A stretch of DNA of 22,244 bases from CABHOJ01 sp965649545 (GTDB lineage Bacteria; Pseudomonadota; Gammaproteobacteria; Burkholderiales; Methylophilaceae): contig CBFGLF010000016.1 of assembly GCA_965649545.1 (NCBI GenBank), positions 1 to 22,244 on the forward strand, in the 5' to 3' direction. Made by a program: the position numbers and the translations under genes. Of the stretch, positions 21,946 through 22,244 are shown in pieces. Positions within the stretch are counted from its first letter, which is position 1. Each line of letters starts with the position of its first letter. A model generated the notes under the pieces. The model was not told the DNA's origin. It searched no databases and saw only the letters and a program-made list of their open reading frames with translations.

Positions 21946-22021
21946 GCGGGTGTAGCTCAGTTGGTAGAGCACTTGCCTTCCAAGCAAGATGTCGCGAGTT
22001 CGAACCTCGTCGCCCGCTCCA
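21946..22021 (+). tRNA. tRNA-Gly (anticodon UCC)
   Basis: Acceptor GCGGGTG pairs with CGCCCGC (one T-G pair). The anticodon stem CTTGC/GCAAG encloses loop CTTCCAA with UCC, which reads GGA. The discriminator is U, as expected for glycine tRNA, and CCA is encoded (22019-22021). It is third in the cluster, 47 bases after tRNA-Tyr. Confidence 0.96.
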
Positions 22022-22045
22022 GATAAGTTTGAATAATAGTTAAGC

Positions 22046-22120
<75 letters not shown>

Positions 22121-22189
22121 AATTACGGTGCCGAATAGAACAGTGCACCATTTCATTAACTTGATAGAAGTCAGTTAAAGGACACGGTT

Positions 22190-22244
22190 ATGGCAAAAGG
22201 CAAATTTGAGCGGACGAAGCCGCACGTTAACGTAGGTACGATTG
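22190..22244 (+). CDS. tuf: Elongation factor Tu, N-terminal fragment (cut by window end)
   Basis: Only the first 18 codons are inside the window, reading MAKGKFERTKPHVNVGTI, the invariant start of bacterial EF-Tu just before its GTP-binding P-loop. EF-Tu carries aminoacyl-tRNA to the ribosome. A Shine-Dalgarno AAAGGA (22177-22182) lies 7 bases before the ATG; a small dyad TTAACT/AGTTAA (22156-22161, 22173-22178) abuts it. The tRNA cluster upstream marks this as the tufB-type copy. Confidence 0.93.
   Translation, partial: MAKGKFERTKPHVNVGTI

Overview
This window looks like the chromosome of a ribulose-monophosphate-cycle methylotrophic betaproteobacterium, most likely of the Methylophilaceae (a Methylobacillus/Methylovorus-like organism). 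The assignment rests on three things read from the sequence. One is a gene for 3-hexulose-6-phosphate synthase (hps), the formaldehyde-fixing enzyme of the RuMP cycle. The second is the gene order mla - ABC-2 transporter - ibaG - murA - his - tat - protease - nif3 - petABC - sspAB, which I recall as typical of betaproteobacteria. The third is the beta/gamma-type cytochrome b. Base composition is moderately GC-rich by eye and coding density is very high. No stretch over 300 bases lacks a gene, and I saw no insertion sequence, prophage, CRISPR array or broken gene.

Layout. Bases 1-22 are a terminator of an upstream gene outside the window. Bases 105-3094 encode the Mla system (mlaF, mlaE, mlaD, mlaC, mlaB), which moves phospholipid between outer and inner membranes. 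Then come a YadG/YadH-like ABC-2 transporter (3126-4786), the BolA-family ibaG (4829-5077), the monothiol glutaredoxin grxD (5129-5446) and murA for peptidoglycan precursor synthesis (5447-6715). The histidine pathway starts at 6729 with hisG, hisD and hisC. It is interrupted by hps (9913-10593), which carries its own leader and a strong terminator. It then resumes with hisB, hisH, hisA, hisF, hisI and hisE (10691-14188). hinT and tatA, tatB, tatC follow on the same strand to 15859.

A DegS-like membrane-anchored protease lies on the minus strand (15869-17020), convergent with tatC and divergent from a NIF3-family gene (17072-17821). petA, petB, petC (17925-20553) encode the cytochrome bc1 complex and end in a good terminator. 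sspA and sspB (20628-21643) follow, then tRNA-Thr(UGU), tRNA-Tyr(GUA), tRNA-Gly(UCC), tRNA-Thr(GGU) and the start of tuf (22190 to the window end), the same order as the thrU-tyrU-glyT-thrT-tufB cluster of E. coli.

How the genes relate. The first third is an envelope-biogenesis block. The middle is histidine synthesis, with all steps except the HisZ subunit that the short HisG needs and a histidinol-phosphate phosphatase; neither is in the window. hps draws on the same pentose-phosphate pool: it condenses formaldehyde with ribulose 5-phosphate, while HisG consumes PRPP made from ribose 5-phosphate. The Rieske protein PetA carries a Tat-type signal anchor, so the nearby tatABC genes supply its exporter. 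The most unusual region is 9753-10690: hps inside his, an array of ATAACC half-sites in its leader, distinct codon use, a C-terminal amphipathic tail, and a terminator that should isolate it from hisB.
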